Shown here piece after piece: positions 17,748 to 25,994 of a DNA stretch of 64,000 nt; position 1 is the stretch's first letter, and each line of letters begins with the position of its first letter. The notes beneath the pieces were generated by a model. The model was not told the DNA's origin, searched no databases, and saw only the letters and a program-made list of their open reading frames with translations. A program made the position numbers and the translations under genes. Source of the DNA: Hydrogenothermaceae bacterium (lineage in GTDB: Bacteria > Aquificota > Aquificia > Aquificales > Hydrogenothermaceae); the NCBI GenBank assembly GCA_026418455.1, contig JAOABH010000003.1, positions 1 to 64,000 of the forward strand, given 5' to 3'.

Positions 17748-19030
17748 GAGTTCTGGTAGTCGGAAATGGTGGAAGAGAACATGCATTAGTTTGGAAGATA
17801 AAACAAAGTCCATTGGTAAAAGAAATTTACTGTGCTTCTGGAAATGCAGGAATAGGAAAGATAGCTACCAGAGTAAAAATATCTCCAACAGATATATATA
17901 GTTTAGTAAGATTTGCAAAGGAAAATAAGATAGACTTAACTGTAGTAGGACCAGAACAACCTCTATCGGAAGCTATAGCAGATAGATTTGAAGCAGAAGG
18001 ATTAAAAATATTCGGACATAAATCTTCTGCTGCTATACTTGAAGCAAGTAAAGCCTTCGCAAAGAACTTCATGAAAAAATACAGTATCCCAACAGCTGTA
18101 TATGAAACATTTGATAGAGAAGAAGATGCCATAAATTTTATAAAAAAACAAGGAGCACCTATCGTTATAAAGGCTGACGGACTTGCTGCTGGCAAAGGGG
18201 TAGTTGTAGCCAAAACAGAAGAGGAAGCATTTCAAGCTGTTAAAGATATGTTTGGTGGGAAATTCGGACCTGCCAGTAAGAGAATTGTTATTGAGGAGTT
18301 TTTAGAAGGTGAAGAAGCTTCTTATATATGTATGGTGAAAGATGATAAATTTATACCGATGCCATCTTCTCAGGACCATAAGAGAGCTTTTGATAATGAT
18401 CAAGGACCAAACACCGGAGGAATGGGAGCATACAGCCCAACATCAATAATAACTCCGGAAGTAGAAAAAGAAATTCAGGAGAAGACAATAGTTCCAACAT
18501 TAAAAGGTATGATATCCGAAGGAAGAAATATGTCTGGATTTTTGTATGCTGGACTTATGATAGGACCTAAGGGTATAAATGTCTTAGAGTTTAATGTCAG
18601 AATGGGAGACCCGGAAACCCAACCTATAATGAGAAAATTAAAGTCAGATTTAGTTGAACATATACTCGAAATTTTAGAAGGCAAGATAGATAAAGTAAAT
18701 CCTGTTTGGGATGATAGGACAGCCATCGGTGTAGTAATGGCGTCAAAAGGGTATCCAGACAGTTATGAAAAAGGGAAAGTAATTAGCGGAATAGAAGAAG
18801 CAGAAAAAGATGAAAGTATAGTAGTTTTCCATGCAGGTACAGAAGAGATAAATGGTAAGATAGTTACAAACGGAGGAAGGGTTTTAACAGTTACAGCCCT
18901 TGGAGAAAACATCATTGATGCAAGAGAAAAAGTTTATAAAGCTATAGAAAAGATACATTTTGAAGGAGCCTTTTATAGAAAAGACATAGGTTGGAGAGAA
19001 ATAGAGAGATTTAAATCCGGAGGAAATTAA
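17744..19030 (+). CDS. purD: Phosphoribosylamine-glycine ligase
   Basis: Second step of purine synthesis, an ATP-grasp ligase joining phosphoribosylamine and glycine. The N-terminus [19 protein letters not shown], the ATP-grasp segment [13 protein letters not shown] and the [20 protein letters not shown] motif are diagnostic. 428 aa, normal. The ATG overlaps the lysA stop (ATGA) and the end overlaps lysS by one base, so lysA-purD-lysS are translationally coupled. Confidence 0.97.
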   Translation: MRVLVVGNGGREHALVWKIKQSPLVKEIYCASGNAGIGKIATRVKISPTDIYSLVRFAKENKIDLTVVGPEQPLSEAIADRFEAEGLKIFGHKSSAAILEASKAFAKNFMKKYSIPTAVYETFDREEDAINFIKKQGAPIVIKADGLAAGKGVVVAKTEEEAFQAVKDMFGGKFGPASKRIVIEEFLEGEEASYICMVKDDKFIPMPSSQDHKRAFDNDQGPNTGGMGAYSPTSIITPEVEKEIQEKTIVPTLKGMISEGRNMSGFLYAGLMIGPKGINVLEFNVRMGDPETQPIMRKLKSDLVEHILEILEGKIDKVNPVWDDRTAIGVVMASKGYPDSYEKGKVISGIEEAEKDESIVVFHAGTEEINGKIVTNGGRVLTVTALGENIIDAREKVYKAIEKIHFEGAFYRKDIGWREIERFKSGGN

Positions 19031-20760
19031 TGTCAGAAGAGATACTTGAAAGTCGTATTGAAACATTAAAAAAAATGAGAGAGAAAAATATAAATCCATA
19101 TCCTCATAAATTCCAAACTACACATAACCTCTTAAATATAAGAGAAGGTCTTGAATCTGACCCTCAAGGTGAGGAAGTAAAACTAAAAGGTAAAGTAAAA
19201 AGAGTATCAAAAAAAGATAACGACTACATAATAAGATTTGAAGACCTTGAAGGGCATCATGAGATACAAGTCATAATACCACAGAAAGAACCTATAGCAC
19301 CTAACACAATTGGTGTATTTGTAGGAAAGTTATACAGGATAGATGGAAAACTTACAGTTTTAGCAGAAAGTTTTAATCCAAATGAAGATGGAACACCTGT
19401 AAAAGATATAAAAGAAAAATACGATAAAGATCCACAACATAAAGAAGTAGCAGTAGCCGGAAGATTAATAGCCCTAAGAGACCAAGGAAAAGCGGCATTT
19501 GGACACTTGCAGGATGCTGAAGGTAAACTTCAGATATATATATCATCAAACAGCATAACTGAAGAAAAATATAAAGAACTTATGGACATACTTGATATTG
19601 GGGATATAGTAGGAGTAAAAGGTAAACTTTTCAGAACAATGACCGGAGAACTTACAGTAGATGCTACAGATGTTGTGATACTATCTAAGTCCCTAAGACC
19701 ACTTCCAGAAAAGTGGCACGGATTAAAAGATGTAGAACATAGATATAGATACAGATTTTTGGATTTGATAGCAAACAAAAAATCAAGAGATATCTTTAAA
19801 ATAAGGTCAAAAGCCATAAAAAGTTTAAGAGAATTCCTTGAAAATAAAGGATTTATAGAAGTAGAAACACCTATACTTCAGCCTGTTGCATCTGGAGCGA
19901 TGGCAAAACCGTTTATAACATACCATAACGCTTTGGATATGAACCTATTTCTAAGAATAGCTCCAGAACTTTACTTAAAGATGCTTGTAGTTGGAGGATT
20001 TAACAGGGTCTTTGAAATAGGGAGGAACTTCAGAAACGAAGGGATAGATACAACTCACAATCCAGAATTTACAATGGTTGAGTTCTATGCCGCATATCTG
20101 GATTACAACGACCTTATGGTTTTAACAGAAGAGCTTTTTAGGAAGATACTACTTGATACAGTTGGAACATTGAAGATAACATGGGAAGGAGTAGAACTTG
20201 ACTTTGAAAAACCTTTTAGAAAAGTTAGATTCTTTGATGCTTTAGAAGAGAAAACAGGAAAAAGTAAAGAGTTTTTCTTAGATGAAAATAAAGCAAGAGC
20301 ATTTGCAAAGGAAGTAGGAATACCAAAAGCAGATACACTTACCCATACAAAACTACTTGATAAACTTTTTGAACACTTCATAGAAGAAGATTTAGTCCAA
20401 CCTACGTTTGTGATAGACTTTCCAAAGATACTATCACCTTTAGCAAAAACCCACAGGGAAGACCCTGATTTAGTAGAAAGATTTGAACTTATAATAAATA
20501 AACAGGAACTTGCCAACGCTTACACAGAGTTAAATGACCCGTTAGATCAGAGGGAGAGATTTATCCAACAGATAAGAGAAAAAGAAATGGGTGATGAAGA
20601 GGCAATGGATATAGATGAAACATTTTTAACAGCTCTTGAGTATGGATTACCACCTACAGCCGGAGAGGGTATAGGTATAGACAGACTTGTTATGATGTTA
20701 ACAGATAGTGATTCAATAAGAGAAGTTATACTCTTCCCAACATTAAGACCGGAAAGTTAA
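19030..20760 (+). CDS. lysS: Class II lysyl-tRNA synthetase with an extra N-terminal OB-like segment
   Basis: Charges tRNA-Lys. Class II motifs are visible: motif 2 [13 protein letters not shown], and motif 3 [18 protein letters not shown] near the C-terminus. The canonical anticodon-binding OB fold spans about residues 135-225 ([25 protein letters not shown]). Upstream of it is a second OB-like run (about 48-118: [39 protein letters not shown]) that accounts for the unusual length of 576 aa against about 490-510. Its ATG overlaps the purD stop by one base. Confidence 0.95.
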   Translation: MSEEILESRIETLKKMREKNINPYPHKFQTTHNLLNIREGLESDPQGEEVKLKGKVKRVSKKDNDYIIRFEDLEGHHEIQVIIPQKEPIAPNTIGVFVGKLYRIDGKLTVLAESFNPNEDGTPVKDIKEKYDKDPQHKEVAVAGRLIALRDQGKAAFGHLQDAEGKLQIYISSNSITEEKYKELMDILDIGDIVGVKGKLFRTMTGELTVDATDVVILSKSLRPLPEKWHGLKDVEHRYRYRFLDLIANKKSRDIFKIRSKAIKSLREFLENKGFIEVETPILQPVASGAMAKPFITYHNALDMNLFLRIAPELYLKMLVVGGFNRVFEIGRNFRNEGIDTTHNPEFTMVEFYAAYLDYNDLMVLTEELFRKILLDTVGTLKITWEGVELDFEKPFRKVRFFDALEEKTGKSKEFFLDENKARAFAKEVGIPKADTLTHTKLLDKLFEHFIEEDLVQPTFVIDFPKILSPLAKTHREDPDLVERFELIINKQELANAYTELNDPLDQRERFIQQIREKEMGDEEAMDIDETFLTALEYGLPPTAGEGIGIDRLVMMLTDSDSIREVILFPTLRPES

Positions 20761-20761
20761 G

Positions 20762-21712
20762 ATGATGATAGATAAATTCAGAGGTACACTCTTAGGAGCA
20801 GCCATAGGAGATAGTATGGGAATGACAGTAGAGGAGCTTCCTGTTGATGAAGTTCTTCTACATTACGGACAGCCGGTTAAAGACATTGTAGACCCTCATC
20901 CCTCTTCACCTTCTTACTTTTTGAAAGCCGGAGAAAATACATCTGAGTTTGAGATAATCTTACTGGTAGCAAAATCAATAATAGATAAACAGAGGATAGA
21001 TGTTAGAGATATAATAGAAAAGTATATAGAGTGGAAAGAAAAAGGAGAGATACATACCTACATAGACCCTACATTCTTACTTGCCATAGATTATATAATA
21101 GAGGGAAGAGATTTAGAGAAAACCGGTTCTACCGTAGATCACATAATGCCGGCTATACCTGTTGGACTTTACCATTACAAAAATCCACACCTTGCGGCAG
21201 AAGGTGCTAAAGCGGTTGTTATGATAACATCCAGAAATGAAAATGTTATTGACTGTGGAGCAATGCTTTCAGTAGCAATATCAGAACTTTCTGAAGACAG
21301 ATTCTACCTTGAAGATGAATGGGAATATTTTTTAAAACTACTTGAGAGCTTTGTAACAAACTCTCTCACTAAAAAGTATCTACATAAAGTAAAAAATCTT
21401 CTAAAAGAAGATGCAGATTTAGAAAAGGCTATAAACGAAGTAGGTAACGGGAGTTTTGTTCTTGAAGCTTTCTCCCTTGCATTATTTATTTTTTTAAAAG
21501 ACCCGACAAATCCAGAGAAAGCCATAATAAATGCAGTAAACAGTTACGGAAACTATGGAGCAGATACAGACAGTATAGGGTTAATCGTAGGGGCACTGTC
21601 CGGAGCCTACAACTCAGAAGAAGCTTTACCGGAGAGATGGAAAAAGAGATTAGTAGGATATAATAATATAGTAGAAGTAGCTGAAAAGCTTTATAACATA
21701 TCTCTGCACTAA
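20762..21712 (+). CDS. ADP-ribosylglycohydrolase family protein
   Basis: A 316-residue member of the DraG/ARH family, binuclear Mg enzymes that remove ADP-ribose from proteins or small molecules. The family motifs RGTLLGAAIGDSMG (near the N-terminus) and NYGADTDSIGLIVGALSGA (about residues 261-279), which supplies metal ligands, are intact. No ADP-ribosyltransferase partner is in the window, so the substrate is unknown. It sits one base after lysS and before hfq. Confidence 0.9.
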   Translation: MMIDKFRGTLLGAAIGDSMGMTVEELPVDEVLLHYGQPVKDIVDPHPSSPSYFLKAGENTSEFEIILLVAKSIIDKQRIDVRDIIEKYIEWKEKGEIHTYIDPTFLLAIDYIIEGRDLEKTGSTVDHIMPAIPVGLYHYKNPHLAAEGAKAVVMITSRNENVIDCGAMLSVAISELSEDRFYLEDEWEYFLKLLESFVTNSLTKKYLHKVKNLLKEDADLEKAINEVGNGSFVLEAFSLALFIFLKDPTNPEKAIINAVNSYGNYGADTDSIGLIVGALSGAYNSEEALPERWKKRLVGYNNIVEVAEKLYNISLH

Positions 21713-21724
21713 CGGAGGAGAAAA

Positions 21725-21982
21725 ATGGCAGAAAAAAAACCAAGATTACAGGAGCTTTTCTTAAATAGAATCAGAAAAGAGAAAATTAGATGTGATGTTT
21801 ATCTGGTAAATGGTGTTAAGTTAGAAGGTAAGATAAAATACTTTGACAACTTTACAATCCTTCTAAAAGAAGGTCCAAGGGAAGTCCTTGTTTATAAACA
21901 TGCAATAACAACGGTTGCTCCTAAGAAGGAGATGGAGTTTGAGTATCAGCAAGAAGAGTATGAAGAGGAACCTTTTGCTTAA
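21725..21982 (+). CDS. hfq: RNA chaperone Hfq
   Basis: An 85-residue Sm-like protein that pairs small RNAs with mRNAs. The Sm1 region LQELFLNRIRKEKIRCDVYLVNG and the Sm2 motif LVYKHAITTV are typical. The C-terminal tail is short and very acidic (EFEYQQEEYEEEP). An AACGGAGGAG site precedes the ATG. It closes the lysA operon. Confidence 0.96.
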   Translation: MAEKKPRLQELFLNRIRKEKIRCDVYLVNGVKLEGKIKYFDNFTILLKEGPREVLVYKHAITTVAPKKEMEFEYQQEEYEEEPFA

Positions 21983-22011
21983 TATCTAAATACAGTATAG
22001 AATCTTGAAGG

Positions 22012-22040
22012 TTGAAAAGTTTTTAATTTTACTTTATACT
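22012..22040 (+). promoter_or_regulatory. Promoter of the cytochrome c peroxidase gene
   Basis: TTGAAA (22012-22017), a 17-bp spacer and TATACT (22035-22040) lie about 33 bases upstream of the start codon. The spacing and -10 are good. Confidence 0.7.
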
Positions 22041-22044
22041 TATT

Positions 22045-22057
22045 AGTAATAATTACT
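22045..22057. promoter_or_regulatory. Dyad AGTAAT-A-ATTACT over the peroxidase start site
   Basis: A perfect 6-1-6 inverted repeat starts four bases after the -10 element, where a repressor would block initiation. Its AATnATT core is the core of Fur/PerR/Zur-type 7-1-7 boxes. It also resembles the metE boxes at 44793 and 44835. A peroxidase gene is a plausible PerR-type target, but binding is inferred. Confidence 0.5.
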
Positions 22058-22072
22058 GTTAAAGGAGGTATA

Positions 22073-23128
22073 ATGATGAAAAAACTAGCAGTGGCAGGAT
22101 TAATATTAACAACAGGTATAATTTCTTACACAGTTGCAGAAAGTAAAATTAACGACAAAGATCTTCTTAACCAAGCAAAGAAATACTTCCAACCTCTCCC
22201 AAAAGAGATACCTGCTCCTTCTGATAACCCAACAACAAAAGAAAAAGTGGAACTTGGCAAGAAACTTTACTATGATCCAAGACTATCCTTATCCGGAGTT
22301 ATTAGCTGTAATACTTGCCACAACCTTGCAACTTACGGTGTTGATGGAGTAGAGACATCTTTAGGACACAAATTCCAAACAGGTGGGAAAAATGCTCCTA
22401 CAGTTCTAAATGCCGGATTCCATATCGCCCAATTTTGGGACGGAAGAGCCAAAACTCTTGAAGAACAGGCAAAAGGTCCTGTACTAAACCCTGTAGAGAT
22501 GTCAATGCCTAATCCTAATTTAGTAATTGAGAGATTAAAAACAATTGAAGGTTATGTAAATGAGTTTAAAAAAGCTTTCCCTAACGATAAAGAACCAGTA
22601 AATTATGATAATGTAGCTAAAGCTATAGCTGCCTTTGAAAGAACATTAGTAACACCTTCAAGATTTGACGAATTTTTAAAAGGAAATACAAAAGCTCTAA
22701 CTCAGAAAGAGAAAGAAGGATTAAAACTGTTTATGGAAAAAGGTTGTGCTTCCTGCCATAACGGAGTTGCAATAGGTGGAACAATGTTCCAAAAATTTGG
22801 TATAGTAAAACCATACAAATATCAAGATCCTAATGACCTTGGAAGATACAACGTAACCAAAAATGAAGCTGATAAATATGTTTACAAAGTCCCTTCTTTA
22901 AGAAACGTAACAAGAACATATCCTTACTTCCATGATGGAAAAGTTTGGGATATAAGGGAAGCTGTAAAAATAATGGGTGAAACTCAGCTTGGCATTAATT
23001 TAACAGATGAAGAGGTAGATAAAATAGTAGCATTTTTAGATTCTACAACTGGTAAAATACCTGAAGACGCTTTAAAGATGCCAGTATTACCTCCATCAAC
23101 TCCAAAGACACCAAAACCTCAGCTTTAA
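22073..23128 (+). CDS. Diheme cytochrome c peroxidase (CcpA/MauG family)
   Basis: Periplasmic enzyme that reduces hydrogen peroxide with electrons from small cytochromes. A signal peptide (KKLAVAGLILTTGIISYTVA) is followed by two heme c sites, CNTCH (residues 79-83) and CASCH (225-229). The NAPTVLNAGFHIAQFWDGRAKTLEEQA and MFQKFG..KVPSLRNVTRTYPYFHDG segments are typical. 351 aa, normal. Two ATGs lie in tandem (22073, 22076); the second is better spaced from GGAGG at 22064-22068. Maturation would need the CcsA-type system at 7562. Confidence 0.95.
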   Translation: MMKKLAVAGLILTTGIISYTVAESKINDKDLLNQAKKYFQPLPKEIPAPSDNPTTKEKVELGKKLYYDPRLSLSGVISCNTCHNLATYGVDGVETSLGHKFQTGGKNAPTVLNAGFHIAQFWDGRAKTLEEQAKGPVLNPVEMSMPNPNLVIERLKTIEGYVNEFKKAFPNDKEPVNYDNVAKAIAAFERTLVTPSRFDEFLKGNTKALTQKEKEGLKLFMEKGCASCHNGVAIGGTMFQKFGIVKPYKYQDPNDLGRYNVTKNEADKYVYKVPSLRNVTRTYPYFHDGKVWDIREAVKIMGETQLGINLTDEEVDKIVAFLDSTTGKIPEDALKMPVLPPSTPKTPKPQL

Positions 23129-23134
23129 AAAATA

Positions 23135-23154
23135 GGGGGCTTTTAGCCCCCCTT
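23135..23154. terminator. Bidirectional hairpin terminator
   Basis: A GGGGGC/GCCCCC stem with a TTTTA loop is followed by CTTTAATT on the plus strand. It sits between the convergent peroxidase and oxidoreductase genes. Confidence 0.8.
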
Positions 23155-23157
23155 TAA

Positions 23158-23853
23158 TTATCTATAATCGAAATAATCAACACCTCTCATAGCTCGATCA
23201 TTCCAGCCAGTTTTTTCCCAGTACCCCTTGTAATCATAATCAACCACTTCTATTTCTTTTATCCACTTTGCTGATTTATATCCCCATTTCTCGGGACATA
23301 CTACCCTAAGAGGATATCCATGGTCAAAGTTAAGTTTATCAAGAATTTTTCCATCTTCATCATAGTTTATGTTATATACCAAAATAGGTTTAAACTCTTT
23401 AACATATGATATTTCTATACTTGTATGGTAATCGTCAAATGATCTAAATACAATCTCTTTAGATTGTGGTAAAACTTGAACTTTTTCAAGAAGATAATTA
23501 AGATCAACACCTTCAACCAGAATTCTTCCTATCTTATCTCCTTTTGAGTTAGATACACACTCAAGGATAATCTCTCTCCTTACAGGTGGCATACTTTTTA
23601 TATCTTCCAAGGAAAGTGTAAGGGGATTTTTCACTTTACCGTAAATTTTAAGTTTATAATCTCTGATATTTAAATTTTTAACTGCAGACGGAATGCCTTT
23701 TATATCTACGATAAAAAGATTGTTTATTGGTGTATATTTACCAGGTGGAGGAAGTGCTGATTTTTGCTTTTTAAAAGCGTCAAAAATTCCAGCATAAACT
23801 TTTGGTGAGAATAAAGATATTAATCCAGTTAGTATAAATGTTCTTCTTTTCAT
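23158..23853 (-). CDS. Sulfite oxidase/MsrP-like molybdopterin oxidoreductase
   Basis: A 231-residue protein with a twin-arginine-like start (MKRRTFILTGLISLFSPKVYA), so probably exported folded. It has the sulfite-oxidase-fold molybdopterin domain, including a putative Mo-ligating Cys99 in ILECVSNSKGDKIG and the DHGYPLRVVCPEKWGYKSAKWIKEIEV stretch. MsrP (YedY) repairs oxidised methionine; other members oxidise sulfite or have unknown substrates, so the substrate here is open. It is shorter than E. coli MsrP and has no cytochrome domain. The gene follows a small membrane protein gene that could play the role of MsrQ. Confidence 0.85.
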   Translation of the reverse strand: MKRRTFILTGLISLFSPKVYAGIFDAFKKQKSALPPPGKYTPINNLFIVDIKGIPSAVKNLNIRDYKLKIYGKVKNPLTLSLEDIKSMPPVRREIILECVSNSKGDKIGRILVEGVDLNYLLEKVQVLPQSKEIVFRSFDDYHTSIEISYVKEFKPILVYNINYDEDGKILDKLNFDHGYPLRVVCPEKWGYKSAKWIKEIEVVDYDYKGYWEKTGWNDRAMRGVDYFDYR

Positions 23854-23862
23854 TTTATTACC

Positions 23863-24174
23863 TCAGAGTATGTGAAGATACATTAAAAATAAAATCAAAA
23901 TTCCGTTAAAAATTAAGAAGATAAACCATCTCTTTTTTACAAAATATTTCCTTAAACCTAAAGATGTGTGGAAAAGTATCAATACATAAAAGATAATTGG
24001 CAAAATGGATCCATGGAGGAGATAAGCATCTCTTCTATCTATCACATTACCAAACACATGACCTATTATCCTTGGTTTTTCAATCCAATAACCGGTAATT
24101 GCCTCGACTATAAAGATAAAATAAAGAATTATAGAGGTTACAATAAAGGCAATTTTTAACACCTGTCTGTTCAT
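23863..24174 (-). CDS. Small three-helix membrane protein, possible heme b partner
   Basis: A 103-residue protein with three hydrophobic spans (about residues 8-27, 55-70 and 82-101). His residues lie at or near the membrane (H39, H54, H68, H100), a pattern compatible with heme b binding in MsrQ-like or cytochrome b561-like proteins. It lies 9 bp upstream of the molybdopterin enzyme gene, and its ATG overlaps the stop of the 52-residue Cys-rich gene. A role in passing electrons between the quinone pool and the exported enzyme is inferred from context only. Confidence 0.6.
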   Translation of the reverse strand: MNRQVLKIAFIVTSIILYFIFIVEAITGYWIEKPRIIGHVFGNVIDRRDAYLLHGSILPIIFYVLILFHTSLGLRKYFVKKRWFIFLIFNGILILFLMYLHIL

Positions 24175-24329
24175 TTAATCTCTACCTTATAACTTTTTTG
24201 ACAACTACTATAAGAAGAACAGGAAGCACATTTTCCTTTTTGATAAACAGACTTAAACTTCCTATACAGGAAGTATCCAGCTACAATAAATATAAAGGCA
24301 GGTAGTATATAGTTTAAAATATTCTCCAT
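24171..24329 (-). CDS. 52-residue membrane protein with Cys-rich tail
   Basis: A short gene starting with ATG at 24329 after an AGAGG site. One transmembrane helix (about residues 4-22, NYILPAFIFIVAGYFLYRK) is followed by a basic stretch and a cysteine cluster, C34-A-S-C37 and C43, and the tail ends KVEIK. The layout resembles the small FeoB-associated Cys-rich membrane proteins, but no feo gene is nearby. The stop overlaps the ATG of the three-helix membrane protein (ATGA), so it is the first gene of a three-gene redox operon. Confidence 0.65.
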   Translation of the reverse strand: MENILNYILPAFIFIVAGYFLYRKFKSVYQKGKCASCSSYSSCQKSYKVEIK

Positions 24330-24387
24330 TTTTCAAAACCTCTTTTTCAAAACTTTATTCTTAATTTATGATTCTCAACTGTAAAAT

Positions 24388-25152
24388 CTATGACAGAATG
24401 ACATCCAATATCATCATAAAAACAAAACCTACAAGAACGCCTATTGAAGCTGATACTTCAAATCCTTTTTTCTGTATCTCAGGAATCATCTCCTTTACAA
24501 CTACAAATAACATAGCTCCACTTGCAAAGGCAAATCCTACAAAAAGAAAACTCAAAAACGGATAAAACACACTAACAGCAAATATACCTCCAACCGGCTC
24601 AATTAAACCTGTTAAAAGAGCTATTTTAAAAGATTTTAATCTTGAGTATCCATAGAGGTACAAAGCAAGTGCAACTGCAAAACCTTCTGGAATATTTTGA
24701 ATACCTATGCCAAGGGCAAGGGTTATACCCTGATTTATATTCCCTGTCATAAACCCTAAAGCAGAGGACATACCTTCAGGAAAATTATGGAGGGTAATAG
24801 CAGCTACAAATAGCCAAACTTTCTTTAAAGACCTTTTTTCTTCCTCTGTCAAAACTTTAATAAAGTAATCTTCTGGTATAAACCTATCCAAAATGAGAAA
24901 CAGAAATCCTCCCCCTAAGAAAAATATGGATACAAGGGTTATTGAAACCTCTTTACTGAAACTTTCCTGAGACAACTCTAAAGCAGGAAGTAAAAGAGAA
25001 AAAAATGAGGCAGAAAGCATAATTCCGGCACTAAAACCCAGAAGAGAATCCTGCCATTTTGTAGAGATCTTCTTTCCAAAAAGAATAGGTACACCACCAA
25101 CTGCAGTTAGTAATCCGGCAAAAAGACTTCCTAAAATAGACTCTAATATCAT
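24388..25152 (-). CDS. ZIP family metal transporter (ZupT-like)
   Basis: A 254-residue integral membrane protein that would import Zn or other divalent metals. ZIP metal-site motifs are clear in TM4 (LHNFPEGMSSALGFM, about residues 120-134) and TM5 (IGIQNIPEGFAVALALY, about 149-165). It overlaps the sirtuin gene by 4 bp, so the two form an operon. A Fur-family regulator is encoded in the window at 44286, but I see no Fur-type box here. Confidence 0.92.
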   Translation of the reverse strand: MILESILGSLFAGLLTAVGGVPILFGKKISTKWQDSLLGFSAGIMLSASFFSLLLPALELSQESFSKEVSITLVSIFFLGGGFLFLILDRFIPEDYFIKVLTEEEKRSLKKVWLFVAAITLHNFPEGMSSALGFMTGNINQGITLALGIGIQNIPEGFAVALALYLYGYSRLKSFKIALLTGLIEPVGGIFAVSVFYPFLSFLFVGFAFASGAMLFVVVKEMIPEIQKKGFEVSASIGVLVGFVFMMILDVILS

Positions 25153-25988
25153 TCTAACAATTTCTTTATAGCTTCAAGTCCACCAAGAGCTATAGGTATA
25201 GCTTTTATATTTGACGGCACTGTGTAATCCCGTGGATTTATTCTTATAAGTGTCCCGTTATACTCTTTGGCAATTCTCTCTCCAAACCATCTGACAGTAG
25301 GTATAGCTTCTCCGGCTCCTATCTCTATAATTACAATATTTTTATCTTCATTCCTATTTAACCACAGATTAAGCCTAAACTCCTGTGATTCTGTTCTATC
25401 TGAAATCCAACTCCAATCTCCAAACATAAGGATATTAGGCCTTGCTATATCTCCACAGTTTACACATTTAGGTAGAGGATCTTTAGCTCTAAAATTCTCC
25501 ATATCTACTTCTATATCTATACTGTCCGCAGACCAAATATCATTACTGCAAGGTTTTATACACTGTAAATAATGGATACTACCATGTATCTCAACTATCT
25601 TGTTTTGATCAAAACAGGCTTTTTGAAACTGTCCATCTACATTTGATGTAAATATAAAATAATTATCTCCTTTTTTTCTGACAAAATCTCTAAGTAGATA
25701 AAACCCTTTATGTGGTTGAGTGTTTCTGTAAAGGTTCAATCTATGACCATAAAAAGCCCAAGCAAGGTAAGGATCCGCTTTGAACCATTTCGGATTAGCA
25801 AGTTCTTGAAAAGATAAACCTAATTTTTTGGCATATGGATATGCTCTCCAAAATCCTTCCTTTCCTCTAAAATCCGGAAGTCCGGAGTCAACACCCATAC
25901 CTGCTCCGGCTGTAATCAAAACAGCCTCAGCCAAATTTAAAGCTTCTTTTGCCTTCTCTATATTCTTTTCGATTTGCAAATTCTCCAT
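25149..25988 (-). CDS. Sir2-family NAD-dependent deacylase
   Basis: A 279-residue sirtuin that removes acyl groups from lysine using NAD. The NAD-binding GAGMGVDSGLPDFRG (residues 28-42), TSNVDGQ, the catalytic-His EIHGS and a Zn site (CIKPC..CVNCG) are all visible. The NAD loop reads GAGMGVDSG rather than the usual GAGIS..SG, which marks a particular bacterial subgroup. It lies 6 bp after pgi and overlaps the ZIP gene. Confidence 0.92.
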   Translation of the reverse strand: MENLQIEKNIEKAKEALNLAEAVLITAGAGMGVDSGLPDFRGKEGFWRAYPYAKKLGLSFQELANPKWFKADPYLAWAFYGHRLNLYRNTQPHKGFYLLRDFVRKKGDNYFIFTSNVDGQFQKACFDQNKIVEIHGSIHYLQCIKPCSNDIWSADSIDIEVDMENFRAKDPLPKCVNCGDIARPNILMFGDWSWISDRTESQEFRLNLWLNRNEDKNIVIIEIGAGEAIPTVRWFGERIAKEYNGTLIRINPRDYTVPSNIKAIPIALGGLEAIKKLLE

Positions 25989-25994
25989 GACTCT

